Positions 50,956-59,253 of a stretch of 64,000 nt of DNA are shown here, piece after piece. Made by a program: the position numbers and the translations under genes. The notes under the pieces are model-generated. The model saw only the letters and a program-made list of their open reading frames with translations. It was not told where the DNA came from and searched no databases. The DNA is taken from the NCBI GenBank assembly GCA_003252395.1, contig QKEL01000008.1, forward strand, positions 310,001 through 374,000. Reading direction: 5' to 3'. This stretch comes from Spirochaetales bacterium. Its GTDB lineage: Bacteria; Spirochaetota; Spirochaetia; Treponematales; Treponemataceae. Each line of letters begins with the position of its first letter. Within the stretch, counting starts at the first letter, position 1.

Positions 50956-52197
50956 TCATGGCCGAACGGAAATTTCCGAAAGCGCGAACGGTTTTCTGAT
51001 GACGCGGCTTTCGCCACGCTCCCAGCCGATCTCGGCGGGAGTTTCATGCCCGAGAAAGAAAAGCGGCGAGGCGGTAAACCCGTAAGCGCCGGAATTCTCC
51101 ACGCAGATCAAGTCGCCCACCCGCGTCTCCGGAAGGCTCGCCCCGAAGCCCAAAAGGTCTATCGGCGTGCACAGGCATCCCGCGAGTTCGGTGGTTTTCT
51201 GCGTCCCGCCCGGGTTGGAAAGGTTCTTGAGCGGATAGTTCCGCTTGATCGTCTGGCCCAAATTTCCGCTCGCCGAATTGTGCTGATGCATTCCCCCGTC
51301 GAGGATCGCGTACGTCTTTCCCCTCGATTCCTTGACGGCAAGCACGCGGGAAAGATACCTTCCGGGCGGGGAGACGAGATACCGCCCCAACTCGATAACG
51401 AAGGACGTTTCGGGATACGCTTGTGCATATTCACTGACCGCGGCGGCGATGCCCCGGCCGGCGGAGGCCACGTCAAGTTCGGCCTGGCCTTCGTAATACG
51501 GAACGCCGAATCCGCCGCCCAGGTTTATCTTCGGCGCCTTCAGGGCGCCGGCGGCGCCCAGTTCCGCGGCGATTCGGAGGCTATTTTTCACGTTCGCCAC
51601 GAGGGCTTCCGGGTCGAGGCATTGGGTTCCGGCGTATACGTGCAATCCGGCGTACGCGGCCCTTCCCGCGGAGACTTCCTTCGCGATCTCTTGCATTACG
51701 CTCGGTGCCTCTTCCTCGTCCACGCCGAATTGCGTCGGCTTGCCGCCCATCTTCAGGGCAAAGGGGCCGGTCAGCTCAAGGGGGTTAACCCGAAGGCTGA
51801 TCCGGGGGACCGTATGGGTACGTTCGCCGGCAGCCAGTATTCGCCTTAGGTCATCGCGCGATTCCACGCTTATCGAGCCGCACCCGACAGTGGCGGCAAG
51901 CTCCAGTTCTTTGTCGGTTTTACCGGGGCCGGCGAAGCTTAGGGCAGAGGCGGGCCAACCCGCGTTCACGCAAAGCCGGATCTCCCCTCCGGACGATACG
52001 TCCAATCCGTCGGCCCAACGCAGCGCGTCTTTCAGTATTTCGGGATTGGGATTCGCCTTCACCGCGTAAAGGAGACCGATGGCGGGCCCCAACGATTGCC
52101 TGAAAAGGCCGGCCCGATCCCGAATTTCATCGAAATCGTACACGTAGACCGGGGTGCCGTACCGCTCCGCCACGGCGATAAGTTCATCGTCACGCAT
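50956..52197 (-). CDS. PLP-dependent decarboxylase (DapDC/ODC family, EPS-associated)
   Basis: 413 residues, fold III PLP enzyme. The PLP Lys 47 is in YAVKANPNP, HVYAGTQCLDP carries the conserved His, the phosphate-binding loop is INLGGGFGVPYY, and the C-terminal active-site element is LICVENSGAYGF. It decarboxylates an amino acid, free or carrier-bound. It overlaps the ligase gene by 8 nt. A decarboxylase, acyl-CoA ligase and ACP trio of this kind is known from exosortase-A-associated EPS loci, where its product is not settled. Not likely to be housekeeping LysA because of this setting. Confidence 0.9.
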   Translation of the reverse strand: MRDDELIAVAERYGTPVYVYDFDEIRDRAGLFRQSLGPAIGLLYAVKANPNPEILKDALRWADGLDVSSGGEIRLCVNAGWPASALSFAGPGKTDKELELAATVGCGSISVESRDDLRRILAAGERTHTVPRISLRVNPLELTGPFALKMGGKPTQFGVDEEEAPSVMQEIAKEVSAGRAAYAGLHVYAGTQCLDPEALVANVKNSLRIAAELGAAGALKAPKINLGGGFGVPYYEGQAELDVASAGRGIAAAVSEYAQAYPETSFVIELGRYLVSPPGRYLSRVLAVKESRGKTYAILDGGMHQHNSASGNLGQTIKRNYPLKNLSNPGGTQKTTELAGCLCTPIDLLGFGASLPETRVGDLICVENSGAYGFTASPLFFLGHETPAEIGWERGESRVIRKPFALSEISVRP

Positions 52198-53725
52198 CGG
52201 CGCCGTACTCCTTCACGACCGCGGGACGGTCTATCTTGCCGCTCGCCGTCTTCGGAAATGCCTTAACGGCAAGAACGTCCCTCGGAACGAGATAGCTCGG
52301 CGCGGATCTCTTGCAGTGGTCCACGAGTTGCGCGACGTTGTCGTCGCCCTTGAACGCGACCACGGCCCTGATCCTGTACCCGAGCTCGTCGTCGGGCACG
52401 CCGAACACCACGGATTCGGCCACGAGACCGCTCGAGGCAAGAAGCTCCTCAACCTCGGTGGGCGAAACCCGATAGCCGGAAATCTTAATCATGTTATCTT
52501 TCCTGCCCACGTAGTACAGGAATCCGTCTTCGTCTTTGCGAACCAAATCGCCGGAATAAACCGCGGTTTCAAGAAACCTGTTTTCCTTGGGCAGGAGGGG
52601 ATTGGGGCGGTACACTTCCGCGGTCTTCGAGGGATTGTTCCAATACCCCCGGGCTATCAGGGCGCCCCGGTGTATGAGCTCACCGGTTTCGCCGGCCGCG
52701 CAGGGCGTTCCGTCCTCGCGCACGATTTCGACCTGCACGCCGGGAATCGCCTTACCCATGGATTCGGGCCGCGCGTCGACCTCGGAGGGATCGAGATAAG
52801 TCGAACGAAAGGCTTCCGTCAGGCCGTACATGAGAAAGAGATCGGTCGACGGGAAGCACTCCCTGATCCGCCTGACGGTCGGAACGGGGATCTTTCCCCC
52901 GGAATTGGTAATATAACGGAGAGAGGAAAAATCCATCTCCGCGAGAATTTTATCGAGCTTCGTGAGCTTGGGATTGAATACGGCCGCCCATATCGTGGGT
53001 ATAGCCGCCAAACCGGTAATCCGCTCTTCGGCGATCAGCTTCAGCATGGGGCCGGGAACGAAAAAATGATGGAGCACGATACTCGCGCCCGCCTTGACGG
53101 CGGAGGTGAGCTGATTGAGGCCATAGTCAAAATTGAGGGGCAAGACGCCGAGTAATCGGTCCTTTTCCGTAATCCCCAGGTATTCCGAGACGGAATCGAT
53201 ACCGTCCAGCAAATTCCGGTGGGTTATGACGATGCCTTTGGGAAGCCCGGTAGAACCGGAAGTATAGATGATGGTCGCGATATCGTCGGTAATCGCGCGC
53301 GAAGGCGCTAGGCCCGAAGGATCGGCGCGGGAGTCGGACTTGAGCGCGGCGAGGCCGAGCGCCTCGATTGCCCGAAGCGCCGTTTCGGAACAGGTTTCCC
53401 CGTACACCAGGACGCTGACGCCGCAATCGCGCAGGATATGCTCGACTTGGTTGTACTTCAACTGATCGGAAATGAGGACGAACGCGCGATCGGCGATCGA
53501 GCACCCGTATATCCATACCGCCTGCGCAAGGCCCTTCTCCGTAAATATGGCGATCCTATCGCCCCGTGCGGAGCGGCCCAACCCGAGTAAGGCGGCCGAA
53601 GCGCCCCGGGCTTCGCGCAAGAAGGCGGCGTACGAGAGGGCCTCGCCGTTATGGCGAATCGCCTCTTTTTCGGGCAACCGCGCGGCGCTCCGTTCGAGGG
53701 TACAATGCAAAAGGTTGCCGGTCAT
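52190..53725 (-). CDS. AMP-forming acyl-CoA ligase (EPS-associated)
   Basis: 511 residues, ANL superfamily. IIYTSGSTGLPKGIVITH, YGLTEAFRSTYL, the GDLVRKDEDGF region and the C-terminal TASGKIDRP (catalytic Lys) are intact. It activates a carboxylate and passes it to CoA or to the ACP whose gene overlaps its start by ATGA. Resembles the ligase of exosortase-A clusters. A paralogue lies at 29776. Confidence 0.92.
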   Translation of the reverse strand: MTGNLLHCTLERSAARLPEKEAIRHNGEALSYAAFLREARGASAALLGLGRSARGDRIAIFTEKGLAQAVWIYGCSIADRAFVLISDQLKYNQVEHILRDCGVSVLVYGETCSETALRAIEALGLAALKSDSRADPSGLAPSRAITDDIATIIYTSGSTGLPKGIVITHRNLLDGIDSVSEYLGITEKDRLLGVLPLNFDYGLNQLTSAVKAGASIVLHHFFVPGPMLKLIAEERITGLAAIPTIWAAVFNPKLTKLDKILAEMDFSSLRYITNSGGKIPVPTVRRIRECFPSTDLFLMYGLTEAFRSTYLDPSEVDARPESMGKAIPGVQVEIVREDGTPCAAGETGELIHRGALIARGYWNNPSKTAEVYRPNPLLPKENRFLETAVYSGDLVRKDEDGFLYYVGRKDNMIKISGYRVSPTEVEELLASSGLVAESVVFGVPDDELGYRIRAVVAFKGDDNVAQLVDHCKRSAPSYLVPRDVLAVKAFPKTASGKIDRPAVVKEYGADA

Positions 53726-53958
53726 TTCAGTTTCGGCCCCACAAACGAGGCGATCGCGTCGAAAGACTTGAAATTGGCCTCGGAAATTTCGTCGGGATCT
53801 ACCTCTACGTCAAAACTCGATTCCAGATGGAACACCAGTTCCAACACGCCCATGGAATCAAGTATTCCCAACGCGAATAGGTTGTCCGCATCCGCGATTT
53901 CCCGCTCGGTTTTTGCCTTAAAGTATTCACGCAAGCTGTCTTTGACTTTTTGAATCAT
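53722..53958 (-). CDS. acyl carrier protein
   Basis: 78 residues. Phosphopantetheine Ser 35 in GILDSMGVLELVF. ATG at 53958, 6 nt after GGAAGGG; a GTG just before it is in frame but too close to the SD. First gene of the eight-gene operon down to the AlgJ-like gene and overlapping the ligase, so it is the probable acceptor of that enzyme's product. Confidence 0.92.
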   Translation of the reverse strand: MIQKVKDSLREYFKAKTEREIADADNLFALGILDSMGVLELVFHLESSFDVEVDPDEISEANFKSFDAIASFVGPKLK

Positions 53959-54014
53959 CACGTTCCCTTCCTCGGTAGTATTCTATGGACATGCCTCCAT
54001 GATCCTTGTCAGAT

Positions 54015-54020
54015 ACTATA
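54015..54020 (-). promoter_or_regulatory. -10 element of ACP-led EPS operon
   Basis: TATAGT on the minus strand, about 57 nt before the ATG at 53958, with no recognisable -35; it could need an activator. The intergenic region is 127 nt and shows no sigma54 motif. Confidence 0.4.
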
Positions 54021-54085
54021 GCCCAAAGATCACGTCGGCTCCTCGTTTTTCGCTCTTTTGTTCGCTTTTTATCGCACGGTCGCTT

Positions 54086-55165
54086 TCATAATGGCATAAG
54101 GTCCAATGTCCTTTCTACTTCCTCGGGATCTATCGTAAAGCCTTCGCCTGATTTAGCGCCCACCACGAAACCGAAATGTTGCCCGTCGGGATCGGCTACC
54201 CGCTTTATGCAGCTGCAAAACCGATCCGGCGGCATAAGGGTGAGGACCGAAGCGCCCGGTTCGAGAACCATGACGCCATGGATCATGTGGCTTCCTTCGA
54301 CCCCCACGATAACGCGGGCGCCCGCGCAAGCGCCGATAATCTCGGGTACCGACATCGTCGTGATGTCCACGATTCGGAACCCCCGCCGCGCGTGCAGGTA
54401 TTCGGCGAGTTCCCGTTCGTTTTCCAGTATCCGCTTCGCGCCCGTGCCGCGCCGCATGATGAAAACGCCGGCGTGCGTTTTCCAGTCCACCTTGGAAAGC
54501 AACCGGCGTGCGTTTTCCCGGCACCGTTCGCGTTTGTGCCTGGTTTGGTGCAGATCGTCGTAGACGATAAGCTCCCGGACGTACGCGTTACCGAGCCTGA
54601 CGGGCTTCATGTCCAGCCAGTTTTCGTATTCGAGGGTATGCCGGCTCGGCGGGTCATTCGTGTTGATGGGGGTGCCGTCCGTTTCCGCGAGGCGGTACGT
54701 GGCGCAATCGTCGAGGAGCCACATACCGAAAAAGGCGTTCCCGTTATACGAGGAATAGGAGGCGCCGCGGCTTATCTCGTTGTCGATACGCAAGGCGGGG
54801 AGCCGTTTTTTTCGCGGACCGAGCCACGTGCACGCCCCGCCCTTGTACACCGCGCTCGACTGCAGTATCGCGTCCTTTATCAGGTAGGCGCGAACCGGGG
54901 CCTCGTCGGCCGCGACGCCCCCGCACATCTCGGTTTTAACGTCGCCGGTGTACATGGACCCCGTTACCCGATCGAATTGCCCGGGGAGGAAATACGCCGG
55001 GAGGGAGACGCTTCTCTCGCCCGGAGCGATTTCCCAGCTCTCGTCGGCAAGGGCCCGTACGTCCGGAACCTCCTGCCGAAGGGCCGTATGCCGCCAGAAA
55101 TACCCTATAGGTTGCAAGCTCCAGGTAGGCCTGGAACCGTATAATGTGCGGTTTTGATCGATCAT
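54086..55165 (-). CDS. glycosyltransferase family 61 (DUF563)
   Basis: 359 residues. The diagnostic C-terminal pattern is IIGACAGARVIVGVEGSHM followed by MVLEPGASVLTLMPP, with DITTMSVPEIIG before it. GT61 members transfer xylose, mannose or GlcNAc-type sugars; the specific one is not visible. It follows the large repeat lipoprotein by 17 nt. Confidence 0.87.
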   Translation of the reverse strand: MIDQNRTLYGSRPTWSLQPIGYFWRHTALRQEVPDVRALADESWEIAPGERSVSLPAYFLPGQFDRVTGSMYTGDVKTEMCGGVAADEAPVRAYLIKDAILQSSAVYKGGACTWLGPRKKRLPALRIDNEISRGASYSSYNGNAFFGMWLLDDCATYRLAETDGTPINTNDPPSRHTLEYENWLDMKPVRLGNAYVRELIVYDDLHQTRHKRERCRENARRLLSKVDWKTHAGVFIMRRGTGAKRILENERELAEYLHARRGFRIVDITTMSVPEIIGACAGARVIVGVEGSHMIHGVMVLEPGASVLTLMPPDRFCSCIKRVADPDGQHFGFVVGAKSGEGFTIDPEEVERTLDLMPL

Positions 55166-55182
55166 GTTCTCGCCTTCCCACC

Positions 55183-58100
55183 TCAGTCGTACAATTCCGG
55201 ATCCTCTCGATAGATCCCGATGTTGTCAAGATAAATATTGGTATTCGGCTGCGCCTGGGTATCGTGGTCCCAAATGCGCATGAGGTCGAAGTCGTACACG
55301 TCGGGATCGGCGCCGACCGCGATTCCATGGATCAACGGCGTATCCATGTCGTCTACCCACAGGTCAACGCCCGCCTCGGTATCGCCATGCGTGAATTTAA
55401 CGTGGTATCTCAGGTGGTGCCACTGGCCGAGCATTGGCGTCACGTTCCTTCTTATGTTGAACCGCTCAACTATGGTTTGGGGCGTCATGACCGAAACCGG
55501 ATAAATGGAGGTGAAACCGACCGCGGGGGTTTCGGTCTCGTAGCAATTATACACGGGCGTTCCGATCAAATACGGCGTCTCGTCGGTTCCCCACGTCCGG
55601 TCCGAATCGCACACCAACACGAGGGGCGAGAAGGTGCCGGCGGCCATGATATCCGTGGATTCCACGTAAAAATCGAGCGCTACCCAGAAATCGGTGAGTT
55701 CCTCGCCCCACGAAACGTCGAGGCGATGGGTGGAACCGAGATTCTTGCGCAGGGCATAGCCCTCAGCCGCGTTCGCGTTCTGTATCGACAGGGTTCCGGC
55801 GGCGTCCACCACGGTGGTAAAGTAGGTCGTAAGGTCCGTGCCTTCCTCAAAGTCGATGAACATGACCGTGTTGGCGTCCCACACCGGGTAGAGCGTCATA
55901 TCCGCCGTGAGGGTTATCACCGCGCCCGGCGCGAAAGCGGTCCCCGTTCCCGCGGAATTGGTATTCCAGCCCAAGAACAGATGGCCGGTATACGTGAATT
56001 CGTTCGCGGGAATCGTGTACGAGCTTCCGTCGATCTGGACGTCGCTCTCCATCGACCCCGTTCCGCCGTTCGCGTTAAAGGATACGGTCCGGTTCACTAT
56101 CCAAATGGCATAGAGCGTTACGTTGGCATTCACGGTTATCTCCGCGCCCGGCGCGTAACTCGTGCCGGTTCCCGACGGGTTCGTGTCCCAGCGGACGAAC
56201 GTGTGATTCAGCCGCGCGAAACCATTTGGCGGAACGGTGTATTGGGCGCCCTGGGCCATTTCCGTCACGTCGTCCGGGCCGCTGCCGCCGTTGGCGTTAA
56301 GCGTAACGGTCACGCCTACCCACATCGCGTACAGGGTGGCGTCTCCGGAGGCCGTAAAGGTCGCGCCCGCGGCATACGTAGTGCCGGTTCCGAGGCTGTT
56401 CGTGTTCCAACCGCCAAACACGTATCCCATACGCGAGAAGCCGCTCGCCGGCAGCGTGCAGCTCATGCCGTTCCCGACGAAGGCGGGAAGCATTGAACCG
56501 CTTCCGCCGTTCGCGTTGAATTGAATGACCTGCGTAACGCGCCAGATCGGATAGAGGGTTATATTGGAGGTAACCGAGGCGATAGTACCCAACGCCGCGT
56601 AAGAAACCCCGGTATCGTCCGCCGTCGTTGACCAGTGGAAGAAGGTATTGCCCGCGCTATAGAATCCGTTCGAGGGAATCGTGAAGGAACTGCCGTCGTC
56701 GACGGTCACGCTCGTCATGGAGCCCGTGCCGCCGTTCGAGTCGAACGAAATCGTCCGGAGGGCTATCCAAATCGCGTAGAGCGTCTGATTGGACGTAACC
56801 GAGGCGATTTGGTCGTTGGCGGAGTAACTGATTCCGGTCCCGTTCGCCGCCGTGTTCCAATGCGAGAACCGGTATCCGGCGCGATAATACGCGTTGGAAA
56901 CCACCGTGAAGGGCTCGCCGTCGTCGACGGTCAATGGGCTCATCACGCCGGAGCCCCCGTTGGGGTTAAACGTAATGGTCCAAGACGTATCCCAAATCGC
57001 GTACAAGTCGATATTTGCGGTGACCGAGACGATTACGTCGCCCGCCGAGAAGCCGGCGCCGGAACCGTCCGAAGCGGTGTTCCATTCGACGAACCGATAC
57101 CCCGTTCGGGAGAAAGAGCAGGAAGGAAGCGTGACCGGATCGGCGTTCGCGACGCTCAGGGCGCCCATCGTGCCGCTTCCCCCGTTCGCGCTGAAGGTAA
57201 CCGTGCGCAGTTCGCGCCACCGGGCATACAGCGTTACGTTGGTGACGACCGGCCCGAGCACGTCGCCGCTTTCGTACCCGACTCCCAATCCGTTTTCCTG
57301 GGTGTTCCATTCCACGAATACGTATCCGAGGCGCGAGAAGGTAGACGCGGGAACCGTAACGAAGCCGCCGTCGTTCACGGTAATCCCGTTCATGGAGCCG
57401 CTTCCCCCGTTCGCGCTGAAGGAAACGGTCCTGATCGCGGTCCACGTGGCATAGAGCGTTATATCCGATTCAACCGGCGCGATTATCGTGCCGCTGCCGT
57501 AACCCGTGCCGAGGCCATCGGCTTGGGTATTCCATTCCTTGAAGGCGTAATCGGCGCGGTCGAACGTATTCATGGGGACCGTGAAGGACCCGCCGTTCCC
57601 GACCGTTACGCTTGCCATGGTGCCCGTTCCTCCGTTCGCGACGAAGGTAATCGTGCGGATAGCCCCCCAAATGGCGTACAACGTCATATCGGAGCCGATT
57701 GACGGTATGGTATCGCCGGACCGATACGCGGTACCCGAGCCGCTCGGCGACGTATTCCAAACGACGAAATTGAAGCCCGTTCGGGTAAACTCGCAGGCGG
57801 GAACCGTGTAGCGTTCGCCCGAGCCGATCGTTACCGAAGTCAGGGTCCCCGTTCCGTCGTTCGCGGCAAAGGATATTCGGTGCCTGATATTCCAGACCGC
57901 GTAGAGGGTGATATCGCCGCTAACGGGAGATATTTGATCCCCCGCAGCGTACGATTCGCCATCGCCGTCCGAATGAGTATTCCATTCCACGAAATTGAAG
58001 CCCGTTCGGGTAAAGGCGCAGGCGGGTACCGTAAAGGAGCCGCCGTCGCCGATCAAAACCGGAGTCATGGTCCCGGTTCCGTCGTTCGAATCGAAGGAAA

Positions 58101-59118
58101 CCGTTCGGATGGCTCCCCATATCGCGTAAAGCGTTATATCTGAAGAGATTGCCGAGATAATGTCTCCGCTATCGTACCGCTGACCGCTCCCGTCGGCCTT
58201 CGTGTTCCAGTAGGCGAAGCTCGAATTAAGAAGCGTGTATGCGCAAGCGGGAACCGTGAAGGAACCGCCGTCGCCTACCGTTACGCTTGCCATGATAGTT
58301 CCCGTTCCTCCGTTCGCGACGAAGGAAACCGTGCGGATAGCGCCCCAAATGGCGTAAAGCGTGATATTCGACGAAACGGAAGTCAGTACGTCGCCGCTAT
58401 CGTAGCGGGTGCCCGTGCCGTCGGATTGCGTATTCCAATACGAAAAGGCGTAATTATCGCGACTGAACCCGCAAGCGAGCACGGTGAAGGACCCGCCGTC
58501 GCCCAGCGTCACGCTCGCCATGGACCCGGCGCCCCCGTTGCCGTCGAAGGAGATCGTTCGGGTAACGCCCCATATCGCGTATAAGACGATATCGGCGGAG
58601 ACGGTCTCGATTACGTCGCCGCTATCGTAGCGGGATCCGGAACCGTCGGCCTTCGTGTTCCAGTAGGCAAAGCTGGTTCCGGCACGGGTAAACTCATTGG
58701 AAAGCACGGTGAACGAGCCGCCGTCGCCCAAACTGACCGGAGCCATCACGCCTTCCCCGCCGTTCGGGTCGAACGTGATCGTTCTCGTTTCGCCCCAAAT
58801 GGCATAGAGAACCATATCGCTCGTGACGGAGGGAATTTCGTCGCCTATGTCGAACGAGGTGCCCGACGCGTCGGAGGCCGTGTTCCAATACGCGAAACTG
58901 GAATTGGCCCTTTTAAAGGCGTTCGAGGGTACGATGAATGGGGCCCCGTCATTGACGAGGGCGTCTACCATTAGGCCCGTACCGCCATTGGGGTCGAAGC
59001 GCACTGAGTGCGTATTTTCTTTTTCCGGTGATGATGCTGTATTGGGGCATCCCATAAAAAACAGCGCGAAAACGGACAGACAGACGATGATCGTTGAGTT
59101 TCTCGAGAATTGCAACAT
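55183..59118 (-). CDS. large lipoprotein with 14 InlB/Flg_new-type repeats and lectin-like C-terminal domain
   Basis: 1311 residues. Lipobox FFMGC (Cys 24). Residues 37-1082 are 14 tandem repeats of about 75 residues, each with a FxxNGG start, a FxxWNT middle and LYAIW end (Listeria-Bacteroides repeat type). The last 229 residues are a separate beta-rich domain (FIDFEEGTD, WHHLRYHVKF, IYLDNIGIY) resembling concanavalin-like carbohydrate-binding or glucanase folds. Probable surface stalk that presents a sugar-binding head to the EPS. ATG with GGGGAG 7 nt upstream. Long plus-strand frames over it are antisense shadows. Confidence 0.9.
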   Translation of the reverse strand: MLQFSRNSTIIVCLSVFALFFMGCPNTASSPEKENTHSVRFDPNGGTGLMVDALVNDGAPFIVPSNAFKRANSSFAYWNTASDASGTSFDIGDEIPSVTSDMVLYAIWGETRTITFDPNGGEGVMAPVSLGDGGSFTVLSNEFTRAGTSFAYWNTKADGSGSRYDSGDVIETVSADIVLYAIWGVTRTISFDGNGGAGSMASVTLGDGGSFTVLACGFSRDNYAFSYWNTQSDGTGTRYDSGDVLTSVSSNITLYAIWGAIRTVSFVANGGTGTIMASVTVGDGGSFTVPACAYTLLNSSFAYWNTKADGSGQRYDSGDIISAISSDITLYAIWGAIRTVSFDSNDGTGTMTPVLIGDGGSFTVPACAFTRTGFNFVEWNTHSDGDGESYAAGDQISPVSGDITLYAVWNIRHRISFAANDGTGTLTSVTIGSGERYTVPACEFTRTGFNFVVWNTSPSGSGTAYRSGDTIPSIGSDMTLYAIWGAIRTITFVANGGTGTMASVTVGNGGSFTVPMNTFDRADYAFKEWNTQADGLGTGYGSGTIIAPVESDITLYATWTAIRTVSFSANGGSGSMNGITVNDGGFVTVPASTFSRLGYVFVEWNTQENGLGVGYESGDVLGPVVTNVTLYARWRELRTVTFSANGGSGTMGALSVANADPVTLPSCSFSRTGYRFVEWNTASDGSGAGFSAGDVIVSVTANIDLYAIWDTSWTITFNPNGGSGVMSPLTVDDGEPFTVVSNAYYRAGYRFSHWNTAANGTGISYSANDQIASVTSNQTLYAIWIALRTISFDSNGGTGSMTSVTVDDGSSFTIPSNGFYSAGNTFFHWSTTADDTGVSYAALGTIASVTSNITLYPIWRVTQVIQFNANGGSGSMLPAFVGNGMSCTLPASGFSRMGYVFGGWNTNSLGTGTTYAAGATFTASGDATLYAMWVGVTVTLNANGGSGPDDVTEMAQGAQYTVPPNGFARLNHTFVRWDTNPSGTGTSYAPGAEITVNANVTLYAIWIVNRTVSFNANGGTGSMESDVQIDGSSYTIPANEFTYTGHLFLGWNTNSAGTGTAFAPGAVITLTADMTLYPVWDANTVMFIDFEEGTDLTTYFTTVVDAAGTLSIQNANAAEGYALRKNLGSTHRLDVSWGEELTDFWVALDFYVESTDIMAAGTFSPLVLVCDSDRTWGTDETPYLIGTPVYNCYETETPAVGFTSIYPVSVMTPQTIVERFNIRRNVTPMLGQWHHLRYHVKFTHGDTEAGVDLWVDDMDTPLIHGIAVGADPDVYDFDLMRIWDHDTQAQPNTNIYLDNIGIYREDPELYD
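55873..59010 (-). repeat. 14 tandem repeats of about 225 bp
   Basis: Each unit encodes about 75 residues with NGG, WNT and LYAIW landmarks. Neighbouring units 2-5 are most alike, suggesting recent local duplication; units 12-14 are most diverged. Good substrate for recombination and length variation. Confidence 0.9.
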
Positions 59119-59253
59119 TATGAACTCCCCTAAAGACCTGGCATATGGGATGTTATTAATGCTGAGAATGCAATACTACCTTTTTTACCAAGTACTCTAA
59201 ACCTCCATTTTATCACATGTATAAAAAAAATAAACGAATCGCCGTTTTTTCTT
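59119..59253. promoter_or_regulatory. AT-rich intergenic region with probable promoter
   Basis: About 135 nt, markedly richer in A/T than its surroundings, between the beta-helix gene and the repeat lipoprotein. On the minus strand a TAAAAT near 59205-59210 could be a -10 with a weak TTTATT at 17 nt, giving a leader of about 85 nt. Nothing else recognised. Confidence 0.4.

Noticed and set aside
50956-52197. lysA (housekeeping diaminopimelate decarboxylase)
   Set aside because: Family fits, but overlap with an acyl-CoA ligase/ACP pair points to the EPS-associated subgroup; symbol withheld.
55144-56496. 450-codon plus-strand open frame
   Set aside because: Antisense to the repeat lipoprotein; its apparent internal repeats only mirror those of the real gene.
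55873-59010. CRISPR-like regular repeats
   Set aside because: Period of about 225 bp, in-frame protein repeats inside one long gene; no short identical repeats with unique spacers.
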